Source: Amycolatopsis eburnea (GTDB taxonomy: Bacteria > Actinomycetota > Actinomycetes > Mycobacteriales > Pseudonocardiaceae). From it: a stretch of 64,000 nucleotides of DNA. The notes under the pieces are model-generated. The model had not been told where the DNA came from. It searched no databases and saw nothing but the letters and a program-made list of their open reading frames with translations. A program made the translations under genes and the position numbers. Positions 12,661 through 19,702 of the stretch are shown here, piece after piece. Position 1 is the first letter of the stretch. Every line of letters starts with the position of its first letter. The stretch is from positions 62,001-126,000 of the forward strand of contig NZ_RSEC01000035.1 in NCBI RefSeq assembly GCF_003937945.1, read 5' to 3'.

Positions 12661-13893
12661 ATGACGACGACCACTCAGGTGATCCCGTTCCCCCGGGGCA
12701 CCGGCCGCGCCCGCCAGCTGTGGTGCTCGCTGCCGACGGAGGTCGCACGCCGGTTCCGGCCGCACGCCGACCCGCTCGCCCGGCGGATCCTCGAAGAGGT
12801 CCAGCGGGCCGTGCCGGAGTACGCCAAGCCCCTGGAGGGCGAGTTCGGCAAGGTGATCGTGCTCGCGATCGAGCAGGCGGTGCTCAGCTGCATCGACAGC
12901 ATCGAAGACCTGCCGTCCACATCGGACGATTGGGCGAGCTTGTTCGTGGAGGTCGGCAAACGCGTCCACCACGACGGCGGCAGCGTCAATTCCCTGCAGG
13001 CCGCCTACCGCGCGGGCGGGCGCGCGGCGTGGCGGTACATCGCGGAACTCGGGCAGGCGCACCGCTTTCCGGCCGCGGTGCTCTGCATCGGAGCAGAGGC
13101 GATTTTCGCTTACGTGGACGAGATTTCGGCGTACTCGGTCGAGGGGTACACGCTGGCGCAGGCGATGGCGGCGGGCACGCTCGAACGGCGCCGCCGCCGG
13201 CTGCTCGAACTGCTGCTCGCCACCCCGCCGTCGTCGCCCTCGACGCTGGCCACGATGGCCGAGGCCGCGCGGTGGCCGATGCCGGAGCAGGTCGCCGTCA
13301 TCGCGCTGGAGCCGTGGACCGGACCACACCCGCCTTCGCTGCACTTCGCCGACGACGTGCTGGTGGACCTCGACAGCGCCGAGCCCTGTCTGCTGACCCC
13401 GCACCCGGACCGCGACCTGCTCGGCCTCGAAGGGCGCCTGTCCGGCCGGCGCGCGGCGGTCGGTCCCCGGGTCCGCCCGGCCGACGCGGCGACGTCGTCG
13501 CGGTGGGCCCGCCGCACGCTCGACCTGGCCCGCCGCGGCCTGGCCGGCGACCACCCCGTGACGCACACGACCGACCACCTCGCGACGCACTGGCTGCTGC
13601 TCGACCGGTTCCTGCTCGACGAGCTGTCGGCCAAGGTCCTCGCGCCCTTCGCGGACCTGACGGCGAAACAGCAGACCCGGCTGGCCGAGACGCTGCTGTG
13701 CTGGCTTGAGCACAACGGGAGCACGCCGGAGATCGCGCAGGCGCTGGGGATCCACCCCCAGACGGTCCGCTACCGGGTGGGCCAGCTGACGGAGCTGTTC
13801 GGCGACCGCTTGGCGGATCCTGCGCGGCGCCTGGAGATCCAGATGGCGTTGCGCGCCCACCAGCTGCTGGGCACGCGCGCCTCGGGCTCTTGA
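12661..13893 (+). CDS. PucR/CdaR-family helix-turn-helix transcriptional regulator
   Basis: The 410-residue protein starts MTTTTQVIPFPRG at an ATG preceded by GAAAGGGG; a GTG 21 bases upstream is less well placed. The C-terminal segment (about 345-405: NGSTPEIAQALGIHPQTVRYRVGQL) is the typical PucR-type HTH in which the HPQTVRYR recognition helix sits near the end. The middle resembles the GGDEF-like CdaR region and the N-terminal 200 residues match the sensor part common in actinomycete members. It is divergent from the MMPL-MFS operon and is the obvious candidate to control it. The ligand is unknown. Confidence 0.88.
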   Translation: MTTTTQVIPFPRGTGRARQLWCSLPTEVARRFRPHADPLARRILEEVQRAVPEYAKPLEGEFGKVIVLAIEQAVLSCIDSIEDLPSTSDDWASLFVEVGKRVHHDGGSVNSLQAAYRAGGRAAWRYIAELGQAHRFPAAVLCIGAEAIFAYVDEISAYSVEGYTLAQAMAAGTLERRRRRLLELLLATPPSSPSTLATMAEAARWPMPEQVAVIALEPWTGPHPPSLHFADDVLVDLDSAEPCLLTPHPDRDLLGLEGRLSGRRAAVGPRVRPADAATSSRWARRTLDLARRGLAGDHPVTHTTDHLATHWLLLDRFLLDELSAKVLAPFADLTAKQQTRLAETLLCWLEHNGSTPEIAQALGIHPQTVRYRVGQLTELFGDRLADPARRLEIQMALRAHQLLGTRASGS

Positions 13894-13929
13894 CCGCGCG
13901 CCGCGCGCGCTCCTAGAGTTCTCCGACGG

Positions 13930-13943
13930 TGTTAGCGTTAACA
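13930..13943. promoter_or_regulatory. LacI-type operator TGTTAGCGTTAACA upstream of aldose epimerase
   Basis: TGTTAGCGTTAACA is a palindrome with a single broken pair and a central CG step, as is usual for LacI-family sites. It ends 20 bases before the epimerase ATG. A nearly identical perfect copy lies at 41832 before the GH43 gene, so the same regulator probably controls both. Confidence 0.65.
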
Positions 13944-13963
13944 GCGTGCTGGAGGGCGTCCCG

Positions 13964-14995
13964 ATGACCGCACCCGTTCCCGAGTTCTTCGGCCGCGCCG
14001 GCGACACGGACGTCCACCGCTACACACTGACCGGCCCCGGCGGCCTCACCGTCCGGATCCTCGACTACGGCGCGGTGATCCAGTCGATCGAGGCCCCGGA
14101 CCGCGACGGCGAGCTCGCGAACGTCGTCCTCGGCTTTCCGGACCTGGACGGCTACGTCGCGAACAACCGCCCGGACGCGGCCCGGGTCTTCCTGGGCGCG
14201 GCGATCGGCCGCTTCGCCAACCGCATCGCCGGCGGCACGTTCACCCTCGACGGCGTCCGCCACCGCGTCCCGCTGAACGACGGCAAGAACAGCCTCCACG
14301 GCGGCCCGGAGGGTTTCGACACGCGCGTGTGGTCGGCGGTGCCGGTTCCGGACGGCGTCCAGCTGAGCCTGACCAGCCCGGACGGCGACCAGGGCTACCC
14401 CGGGCGGCTGGCGGCCGAGGTGACCTACCGCCTGGAGGGGTCCGCCTTGCACCTTTCCTATCGCGCGACGACCGACGCGCCGACAGTCGTCAACCTGACC
14501 AACCACACGTACTGGAACCTGGCGGCCGCGGGCGAGGTGTTCGACCACCGGCTGGAGATCGCCGCGGACCGGTACTGCCCCACCGACGCCGCCCTGATCC
14601 CACTCGGCGCCCCGGTGCCCGTGGCGGGCACGCCGTTCGACTTCCGCCGCCCGTCCCGGATCGGCGCCCGCATCGCGTCGGCCGACCCCCAGCTGGCCCT
14701 CGCCGACGGCTACGACCACAACTGGGTACTCGACGCCGGCGCGCCCTTCGCGGCCCGCGCCTGGGACCCGGCGTCCGGACGGCTGCTCACGGTGCGGACG
14801 ACGGAGCCGGGCCTGCAGTTCTATTCGGGCAACCACCTCCCGTCGCGCGGGGCGGGGTTCGCGCTGGAGGCCCAGCACTTCCCGGACTCGCCGAACCGCC
14901 CGGACTTCCCGAGCACGGTACTGCGCCCCGGCGAGGTGTACCACCAGGAGACGACGTACGAGCTGACCACGTCGTCCGAGCCGCCGGTGGGGTGA
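13964..14995 (+). CDS. Aldose 1-epimerase (galactose mutarotase)
   Basis: The enzyme interconverts alpha and beta anomers of free aldoses. The 343-residue protein carries the family's GRFANRIAGG near residue 85, the catalytic-His segment LTNHTYWNLA near 182 and the catalytic-Glu segment GFALEAQHFPDSPN near 305. The ATG (MTAPVPEFFGR) was chosen over an upstream GTG because GGAGGG stands at ideal distance from it. A LacI-type operator lies in the promoter region. No sugar transporter or kinase gene is adjacent, so the pathway must be completed elsewhere; the shared operator with the double-GH43 protein suggests processing of sugars released from arabinose- or xylose-containing polymers. Confidence 0.92.
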   Translation: MTAPVPEFFGRAGDTDVHRYTLTGPGGLTVRILDYGAVIQSIEAPDRDGELANVVLGFPDLDGYVANNRPDAARVFLGAAIGRFANRIAGGTFTLDGVRHRVPLNDGKNSLHGGPEGFDTRVWSAVPVPDGVQLSLTSPDGDQGYPGRLAAEVTYRLEGSALHLSYRATTDAPTVVNLTNHTYWNLAAAGEVFDHRLEIAADRYCPTDAALIPLGAPVPVAGTPFDFRRPSRIGARIASADPQLALADGYDHNWVLDAGAPFAARAWDPASGRLLTVRTTEPGLQFYSGNHLPSRGAGFALEAQHFPDSPNRPDFPSTVLRPGEVYHQETTYELTTSSEPPVG

Positions 14996-15056
14996 GCGGT
15001 GGCGTAGCCGACAGTTCGCCCATGTGCGCCCGGAGCCGGGGTTACCCTCGCCGGTC

Positions 15057-15760
15057 ATGGGAGATCTTTCCGCCGACCTCGCGCCCACCGGTGTGCTGCG
15101 TGCCGCCATCAACCTCGGCAACCCGGTGCTCGCGCACGGGACCGCGGCCGACCCCGGCGGGGTCACGGTCGATCTCGCGCGTGAGGTGGGCGCGCGGCTG
15201 GGCGTCGAGGTGGAGCTCTCGTGCTTCGACGCCGCCCGGAAGTCGTTCGAAGCGCTGACCTCGGGGGCGGCCGACCTCTGCTTCCTGGCGATCGAACCGG
15301 CGCGGGCGGCCGAGGTGGCCTTCACCGCGCCCTACGTCGTCATCGAAGGCGTGTACGTCGTCCCGGACGGCTCGCCGGTCCGCTCCCCCGCCGACGTGGA
15401 CCGGGCGGGCGTCCGGGTCGGCGTCAAGCAGGGATCGGCGTACGACCTGTACCTCACCCGGACCCTCTCGCACGCGACGATCGTCCGCGGCGAGGACGGC
15501 ATCGCCGTGTTCGAGGAGCAGGGCCTGGAGGTGGCCGCCGGGATCCGGCAGCCGATGACCGCCTACGTGGCCGCGCACCCCGGGACGCGGGTCGTCGAGG
15601 AGCGGTTCATGCAGATCCAGCAGGCCGTGGCGACGCGCCGGACCGCCGCCCGGAGACGATCGGGTTCCTGCGCGACCTGGTCGAGGAGCTGAAGGCGAAC
15701 GGCTTCGTCGCCGAGTCCCTGCGCCGCGCGAACCAGCCGGACGCGACCGTCGCCGGCTGA
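15057..15760 (+). pseudogene. Solute-binding protein family 3-like protein, frameshifted near 15640-15660
   Basis: The ATG frame (MGDLSADLAPTGVLR) encodes a periplasmic-binding-protein-3 fold with no signal peptide: GVTVDLAREVGARLGVEVE, FEALTSGAADLCFLAI and VGVKQGSAYDLYLTR. At about base 15645 this frame runs into Arg-rich sequence and stops at 15692. The -1 frame continues in family-like style (ETIGFLRDLVEELKANGF) to the stop at 15760. The total span of 704 nt is not a multiple of three, so one base appears to be missing in the run of CCG repeats. Either the gene is newly inactivated or the assembly has a single-base error. The lack of an export signal suggests a cytosolic ligand-binding protein rather than a transporter part. 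Confidence 0.75.
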
Positions 15761-15876
15761 GCGAGCCCCGACATCGACCCTCCGTAGCCACCGTCATCGA
15801 TGCGCTATTGCGTCTTCTCGACGGTCGCAACGAGTGCTACGTTCCTCGTGGTGCAGGTCGAGACAGAGGGGCTGCG

Positions 15877-17469
15877 ATGAGGCTTACTCCCAGCGCTCAC
15901 ACCGACTCGTTCTGCCGCGACCGGCTGCCGCCCGGCGAGCAGTGGCCGCGGCTGGTGTTCGACCTGCCGGAGCTGCACTACCCGGACCGCCTCAACGCCG
16001 CGACCGCGCTGCTCGACGACACCGCCGCCCGCCTCGGCGCGGACCGGCCCTGCCTGCGCTCGCCGGACGAGACGTGGTCCTACGGCGAGGTGGTGGCGCG
16101 CGCCAACCGGATCGCGCACGTGCTCACCGCCGACCTCGGCGTCGTGCCCGGGAACCGGGTGCTGCTGCGCGGGACCAACACGCCGTGGCTCGCCGCGTGC
16201 TGGCTCGGCGTCCTCAAGGCCGGGGCGGTCGCCGTCACGACCATGCCGATGCTGCGCCGCCACGAGCTCGACAAGATCGCCGCCCGCGCTCGCCCGAGCG
16301 TCGCCCTTTGCGACGAGCGCCTGCTCGACGAACTGCCGCCCGGCCTGCCCGCGGTCGCCTACGGCACCGAGACGGCCGACCTGGCCGACCGCTGCGCCCG
16401 CCACCCGGCGACCTTCGCCGACGTGCCGACCGCCGCCGACGACGTCGCCCTGCTCGCCTTCACCTCCGGCACCACGGGGACACCGAAGGCGACCATGCAC
16501 TTCCACCGCGACCTGCTCGCCATCGCCGACACGTTCTCCCGGCACGTCGTGCGCCCCACCGCGGACGACGTCTTCTGCGGGACGCCGCCGCTGGCGTTCA
16601 CCTTCGGCCTGGGCGGCCTGCTGGTGTTCCCGCTGCGCGCCGGCGCGTCCGTGCTCCTGCTGGAGCGCGCGACCCCCCAGGAGCTCGCCGCGACCGTCGC
16701 CGAGCACGCCGTCACCGTGCTGTTCACCGCGCCGACCGCCTACCGCGCGATCCTCGGCGCCGGCGACGGCCCGCTCCTGGCCGGCGTCCGCCGCGCCGTC
16801 TCCGCCGGGGAAGCGCTGCCCGCCGCCGTCGCCGAGCGGTACCGCGAGGTCACCGGCCGGCCGCTGATCGACGGCATCGGCAGCACGGAGCTGCTGCACG
16901 TGTTCATCTCCGCGGCCGGCGGCGACGCCCGCCCCGGCCGGACCGGCAAGGTCGTGCCCGGGTTCCGCGCCGCCGTCCTCGACCTCGACGGCGCGCCCGT
17001 GCCCGACGGGACCCCCGGCCGGCTCGCGGTCCAAGGGCCGACCGGATGCCGCTACCTCGAAGACCCGCGGCAGGCCGACTACGTCCGCGACGGCTGGAAC
17101 ATCACGGGTGACACCTACGTCCGCGAGCCCGACGGCTACTTCCGGTTCGTGGCGCGCAGCGACGACATGATCGTCTCTTCCGGTTACAACATCGCGGCTC
17201 CCGAGGTCGAAGAAGTGCTGCTGACGCACCCCGACGTCGAGGAGTGCGCCGTCGTCGGCACGCCCGACCCGGACCGGGGCTCGGTCGTGACGGCGTTCGT
17301 CGTGCTGCGGCCCGGCACCGCGCCCGGCCCGGACGTCGTGCACGCCCTGCAGGAGCACGCCAAAGCCGTTGCGGCGCCGTACAAGTACCCGCGCCGGGTG
17401 CGGTTCGTCGACGCGCTGCCGCGCAACGCCAGCGGGAAGCTCCAGCGGTACCTGCTGCGCGAACGCTGA
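15877..17469 (+). CDS. Benzoate/2-aminobenzoate-CoA ligase family AMP-binding enzyme
   Basis: The ATG giving MRLTPSAHTDSFCRDRLP has an AGAGGG site upstream. The 530-residue protein has the ANL adenylation motifs TSGTTGTPKATMH near residue 205, IGSTELLHVF near 330, a hinge around DMIVSSGYNIAAPEVEEVL and the C-terminal catalytic lysine in NASGKLQRYLL. The N-terminal segment (SAHTDSF, DLPPGEQWP-like) and the STELLHVF motif match benzoate- and 2-aminobenzoate-CoA ligases. The reaction would be ATP-dependent formation of an aryl-CoA thioester. No ring-cleavage genes are adjacent. A strong hairpin follows the stop. Confidence 0.85.
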   Translation: MRLTPSAHTDSFCRDRLPPGEQWPRLVFDLPELHYPDRLNAATALLDDTAARLGADRPCLRSPDETWSYGEVVARANRIAHVLTADLGVVPGNRVLLRGTNTPWLAACWLGVLKAGAVAVTTMPMLRRHELDKIAARARPSVALCDERLLDELPPGLPAVAYGTETADLADRCARHPATFADVPTAADDVALLAFTSGTTGTPKATMHFHRDLLAIADTFSRHVVRPTADDVFCGTPPLAFTFGLGGLLVFPLRAGASVLLLERATPQELAATVAEHAVTVLFTAPTAYRAILGAGDGPLLAGVRRAVSAGEALPAAVAERYREVTGRPLIDGIGSTELLHVFISAAGGDARPGRTGKVVPGFRAAVLDLDGAPVPDGTPGRLAVQGPTGCRYLEDPRQADYVRDGWNITGDTYVREPDGYFRFVARSDDMIVSSGYNIAAPEVEEVLLTHPDVEECAVVGTPDPDRGSVVTAFVVLRPGTAPGPDVVHALQEHAKAVAAPYKYPRRVRFVDALPRNASGKLQRYLLRER

Positions 17470-17474
17470 CGGGG

Positions 17475-17518
17475 GTGACGGGCCCGCTGCCGAGGTGGGG
17501 TGGCGGTGGGCCCGTCAC
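17475..17518 (+). terminator. Hairpin terminator after the CoA ligase
   Basis: GTGACGGGCCC (17475-17485) pairs perfectly with GGGCCCGTCAC (17508-17518), and inner bases extend the stem. It begins five bases after the stop codon. There is no U-tract, as is common in actinomycetes. Confidence 0.7.
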
Positions 17519-17561
17519 GTCTGTGGGGTGTCGAGGACATGCCCCCAGCGTAGCCGAACAT

Positions 17562-17577
17562 TCGAACACGTGTTCGC
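17562..17577. promoter_or_regulatory. LexA/SOS-box-like palindrome upstream of the J-domain/NERD gene
   Basis: TCGAACACGTGTTCGC matches the actinobacterial LexA consensus (TCGAAC, four bases, GTTCGA) at 11 of 12 fixed positions. It lies 221 bp before the GTG chosen for the next gene, or 89 bp before the alternative ATG at 17667. The rest of the intergenic region 17519-17798 shows no gene. DNA-damage control of a nuclease-related protein would make sense, but binding is inferred. Confidence 0.55.
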
Positions 17578-17798
17578 GTCTGTTCGGGTGGAGTTCGACC
17601 ACGAAACGTCACCGGAATCCGCGTTTCCGGCCCGGCGTAACACTTCCGGGCGACAACGAGTCCTGAATGGACAGTGCCTCGCCCACCGCCCTGACCTGGC
17701 CCGCGGGACATCACCCCGGCGCGCCGCGGAGGCGGTGGCGGGCGCGGGGACCCGACCCCATAAAGTCTTCGCGCAGCCATCCGGAGGTGAACGCGAGC

Positions 17799-18893
17799 GT
17801 GCCCGAGGTCGACTACTACGAGGTGCTCGGCGTCCGCCGGGACGCGACGGCGTCCGACGTCAAAACGGCCTACCGCAGGCTGGCCAAGACCATGCACCCG
17901 GACGGCGGCGGCACGGTCGGCACGTTCCGGCTGCTGCGCGAGGCCTACGACGTCCTGAGCGACCCGATCAGCCGCGCCCGCTACGACTCCGGCGGCGCCG
18001 CGGTGGTGCCCGTCCCGGTCCGGCCACGGCCCCGGCGCCGCTTCGGCGACGAGCCCGGGTTCGTCCCCGATCTGCCCGACCTCGACGCCGAAGACCTGAG
18101 CTGGTGGCACTTCGCCGGCGAGGACACCCGCATGCGGCACGGCCGCCGCCGCGGGCCGGGGCACACGCCGGTCGTCGCCGCGGTGGCCGGGATGGTGCTC
18201 GTGCTGCTGCCGCTGGTCACCGGCGTCGGCTTCTCGCCGCCGGTGCTCGTCGTGTGGCTGCTGCTGACCGCGGGCACGGCCCTGCTCGTCCAGCGGCTGG
18301 CGCGCGGCTACCTGCGGGCCGCACGGGCCCGCGAGGCCTACGCCGAGGAGTTCGGCGGCCGCACCGTCTTCGGCGCGCCCGGCACCGAGCGCGACGAGCT
18401 GGCCGAGCGCCTCACGGCCGAGCTGCTCGAGGCCTACCTGACCCGCCTCCCTGGCGCCCGCATCTTCCACGGCCTCGCCTGGCCGGGCTCGGTCTTCGCG
18501 GACGTCGACCACGCGGTGCTGTGCGGCAAGCGCCTGGTGCTCATCGAGTCCAAGCTCTGGCTGCCGGGCCACTACGAGACCGCCGAAGACGGGCGCCTGC
18601 TGCGCAACGGGCGGCCGTTCCGCGGCGGCGGGAGCCGGCTCGCCGAGAGCCTCGCGGCCTACCGCGACCTGCTGCCGGGCGTCGCGCTGCGCGGCGCGAT
18701 GATCGTGTACCCGAGCCGCAGCGGCGACCTGACCACGGCCGACCCTGGCGACTGGGCGGCGGCGCCGATGACCCCGGAGGAGTTCCTCCACGAGATCGGC
18801 GAGTGGCTGGCCGCCGATCCGTCCACTGTGGACCACGAGGCACTGCGGACGGTCCGCGACCAGGTCGTCGGCGGAGGCGGCCGCGCGGCGTGA
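17799..18893 (+). CDS. J-domain protein with membrane segment and NERD (nuclease-related) domain
   Basis: The GTG start (VPEVDYYEVLGV) follows GGAGG by 12 bases; an ATG at 17667 in the same frame is possible but gives an uncharacteristic 44-residue extension. Residues 4-65 are a DnaJ J-domain with the essential HPD at 33-35 (AKTMHPDGGG). There is no Gly/Phe region or zinc centre. Around 125-170 are two hydrophobic segments. Residues about 195-300 match the NERD domain (RIFHGLAWPGSVFADVDHAVLCG followed by LVLIESKLW), a fold related to restriction-type nucleases. The protein probably sits at the membrane and recruits Hsp70 to a nucleic-acid-related task. A LexA-like box in the upstream region suggests induction by DNA damage. 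Confidence 0.82.
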   Translation: MPEVDYYEVLGVRRDATASDVKTAYRRLAKTMHPDGGGTVGTFRLLREAYDVLSDPISRARYDSGGAAVVPVPVRPRPRRRFGDEPGFVPDLPDLDAEDLSWWHFAGEDTRMRHGRRRGPGHTPVVAAVAGMVLVLLPLVTGVGFSPPVLVVWLLLTAGTALLVQRLARGYLRAARAREAYAEEFGGRTVFGAPGTERDELAERLTAELLEAYLTRLPGARIFHGLAWPGSVFADVDHAVLCGKRLVLIESKLWLPGHYETAEDGRLLRNGRPFRGGGSRLAESLAAYRDLLPGVALRGAMIVYPSRSGDLTTADPGDWAAAPMTPEEFLHEIGEWLAADPSTVDHEALRTVRDQVVGGGGRAA

Positions 18894-18952
18894 GCCGGCC
18901 CGCCTCGGGAGCGGCGCGCCGCCGCGGCCGGGTCGGGAGCGACGCCGCGGCA

Positions 18953-19009
18953 ATGTCATGAAAGGGTCGTTCATGTCGTCTGGCGAGGTGAACGACCCTT
19001 TCATGACAT
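18953..19009. repeat. Dispersed palindromic repeat, copy 1 (57 bp)
   Basis: Two perfect 21-bp arms (starting ATGTCATGAAAGGG) flank a 15-base loop. The whole element, including the loop, recurs at 41680-41734 in the opposite orientation with one mismatch in 55 bp. Both strands can be read as a peptide of the type MKGSF...NDPFMT, but no ribosome-binding site precedes it. The conserved loop shows it is a mobile or dispersed repeat, not just a terminator. Confidence 0.85.
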
Positions 19010-19049
19010 CGCGGATCCCCGGATCGGCCGGGCCGGGAGCGCCGACGTC

Positions 19050-19655
19050 GTGAGCCCCGCCGCCACCCTCGGCACCGTCCTGCTCGCCTACCTCCCCGCC
19101 GCGATCTCCCCCGGCCCCAACTTCATCCTCATCGCCCACACCGCGGCCGCCGGCACGCGCAGAGCCGCGCTCGCCGTCGCGCTCGGGGTCGTCGCCGCGG
19201 GTGGGCTCCTGGCCGTCGTCGCCGTCTTCGGGCTGGGTACCGTGCTGGCCCACCACCCCTGGCTGGCCACCGCGCTCCGCGTCGTCTGCGGCGCCTACCT
19301 GGCCTGGCTCGGCCTGCGCCTCTGGCTCACCGCCAGGACACCGGAATCCGCCCCGCCCGAAGCCCGCGGCAACGCGTTCCGCCGCGGCGTCGTCAGCAAC
19401 CTCACCAACCCGAAGGCCGCGGCGTTCTTCGGCAGCGTCCTCACCGCGACGCTGCCGCCCACCGAGCCCACCGCCGTCAAGGCCGCTGCCGTCGCGCTGA
19501 TCGTCGCCGCCTCGGCGGCCTGGCACCTCGGCGTGGCGCTGCTGTTCTCCTCCCCCGCCACCCAGCGCTGGTACGCCCGCGCGAAACCGGCCCTCAACCG
19601 CGTCGTGGGCACGATCCTCGCCGTCCTCGGGGTCACCCTCGCCCTGACGCCGTGA
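19050..19655 (+). CDS. LysE/RhtB family amino-acid exporter
   Basis: The 201-residue protein has six hydrophobic segments and the family N-terminus: AAISPGPNFILIAHTAAAGTR near residue 18, GLGTVLAHHP near 65 and FRRGVVSNLTNPKAAAFF near 112. LysE/RhtB proteins export amino acids or derivatives by a proton-coupled mechanism. The GTG start at 19050 leaves no classical Shine-Dalgarno. The gene ends inside the left arm of a strong palindromic terminator. The substrate is unknown. Confidence 0.88.
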   Translation: MSPAATLGTVLLAYLPAAISPGPNFILIAHTAAAGTRRAALAVALGVVAAGGLLAVVAVFGLGTVLAHHPWLATALRVVCGAYLAWLGLRLWLTARTPESAPPEARGNAFRRGVVSNLTNPKAAAFFGSVLTATLPPTEPTAVKAAAVALIVAASAAWHLGVALLFSSPATQRWYARAKPALNRVVGTILAVLGVTLALTP

Positions 19656-19688
19656 AGGCCTCCTCGCGGCGAGCGAGGAGGCCTTCAC
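19652..19688. terminator. Perfect 16-bp palindromic bidirectional terminator
   Basis: GTGAAGGCCTCCTCGC (19652-19667) is exactly complementary to the arm at 19673-19688, with a five-base loop. It lies between two converging genes, LysE (whose TGA is in the left arm) and the M14 carboxypeptidase. It should terminate both. Confidence 0.85.
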
Positions 19689-19702
19689 GAACCTTCAGCG
19701 AA

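Noticed and set aside
15808..15830. TTGCG-N13-CGCAA inverted repeat before the CoA ligase
   Set aside because: Arms are only five bases and no regulator gene is adjacent; too weak to list as an operator.
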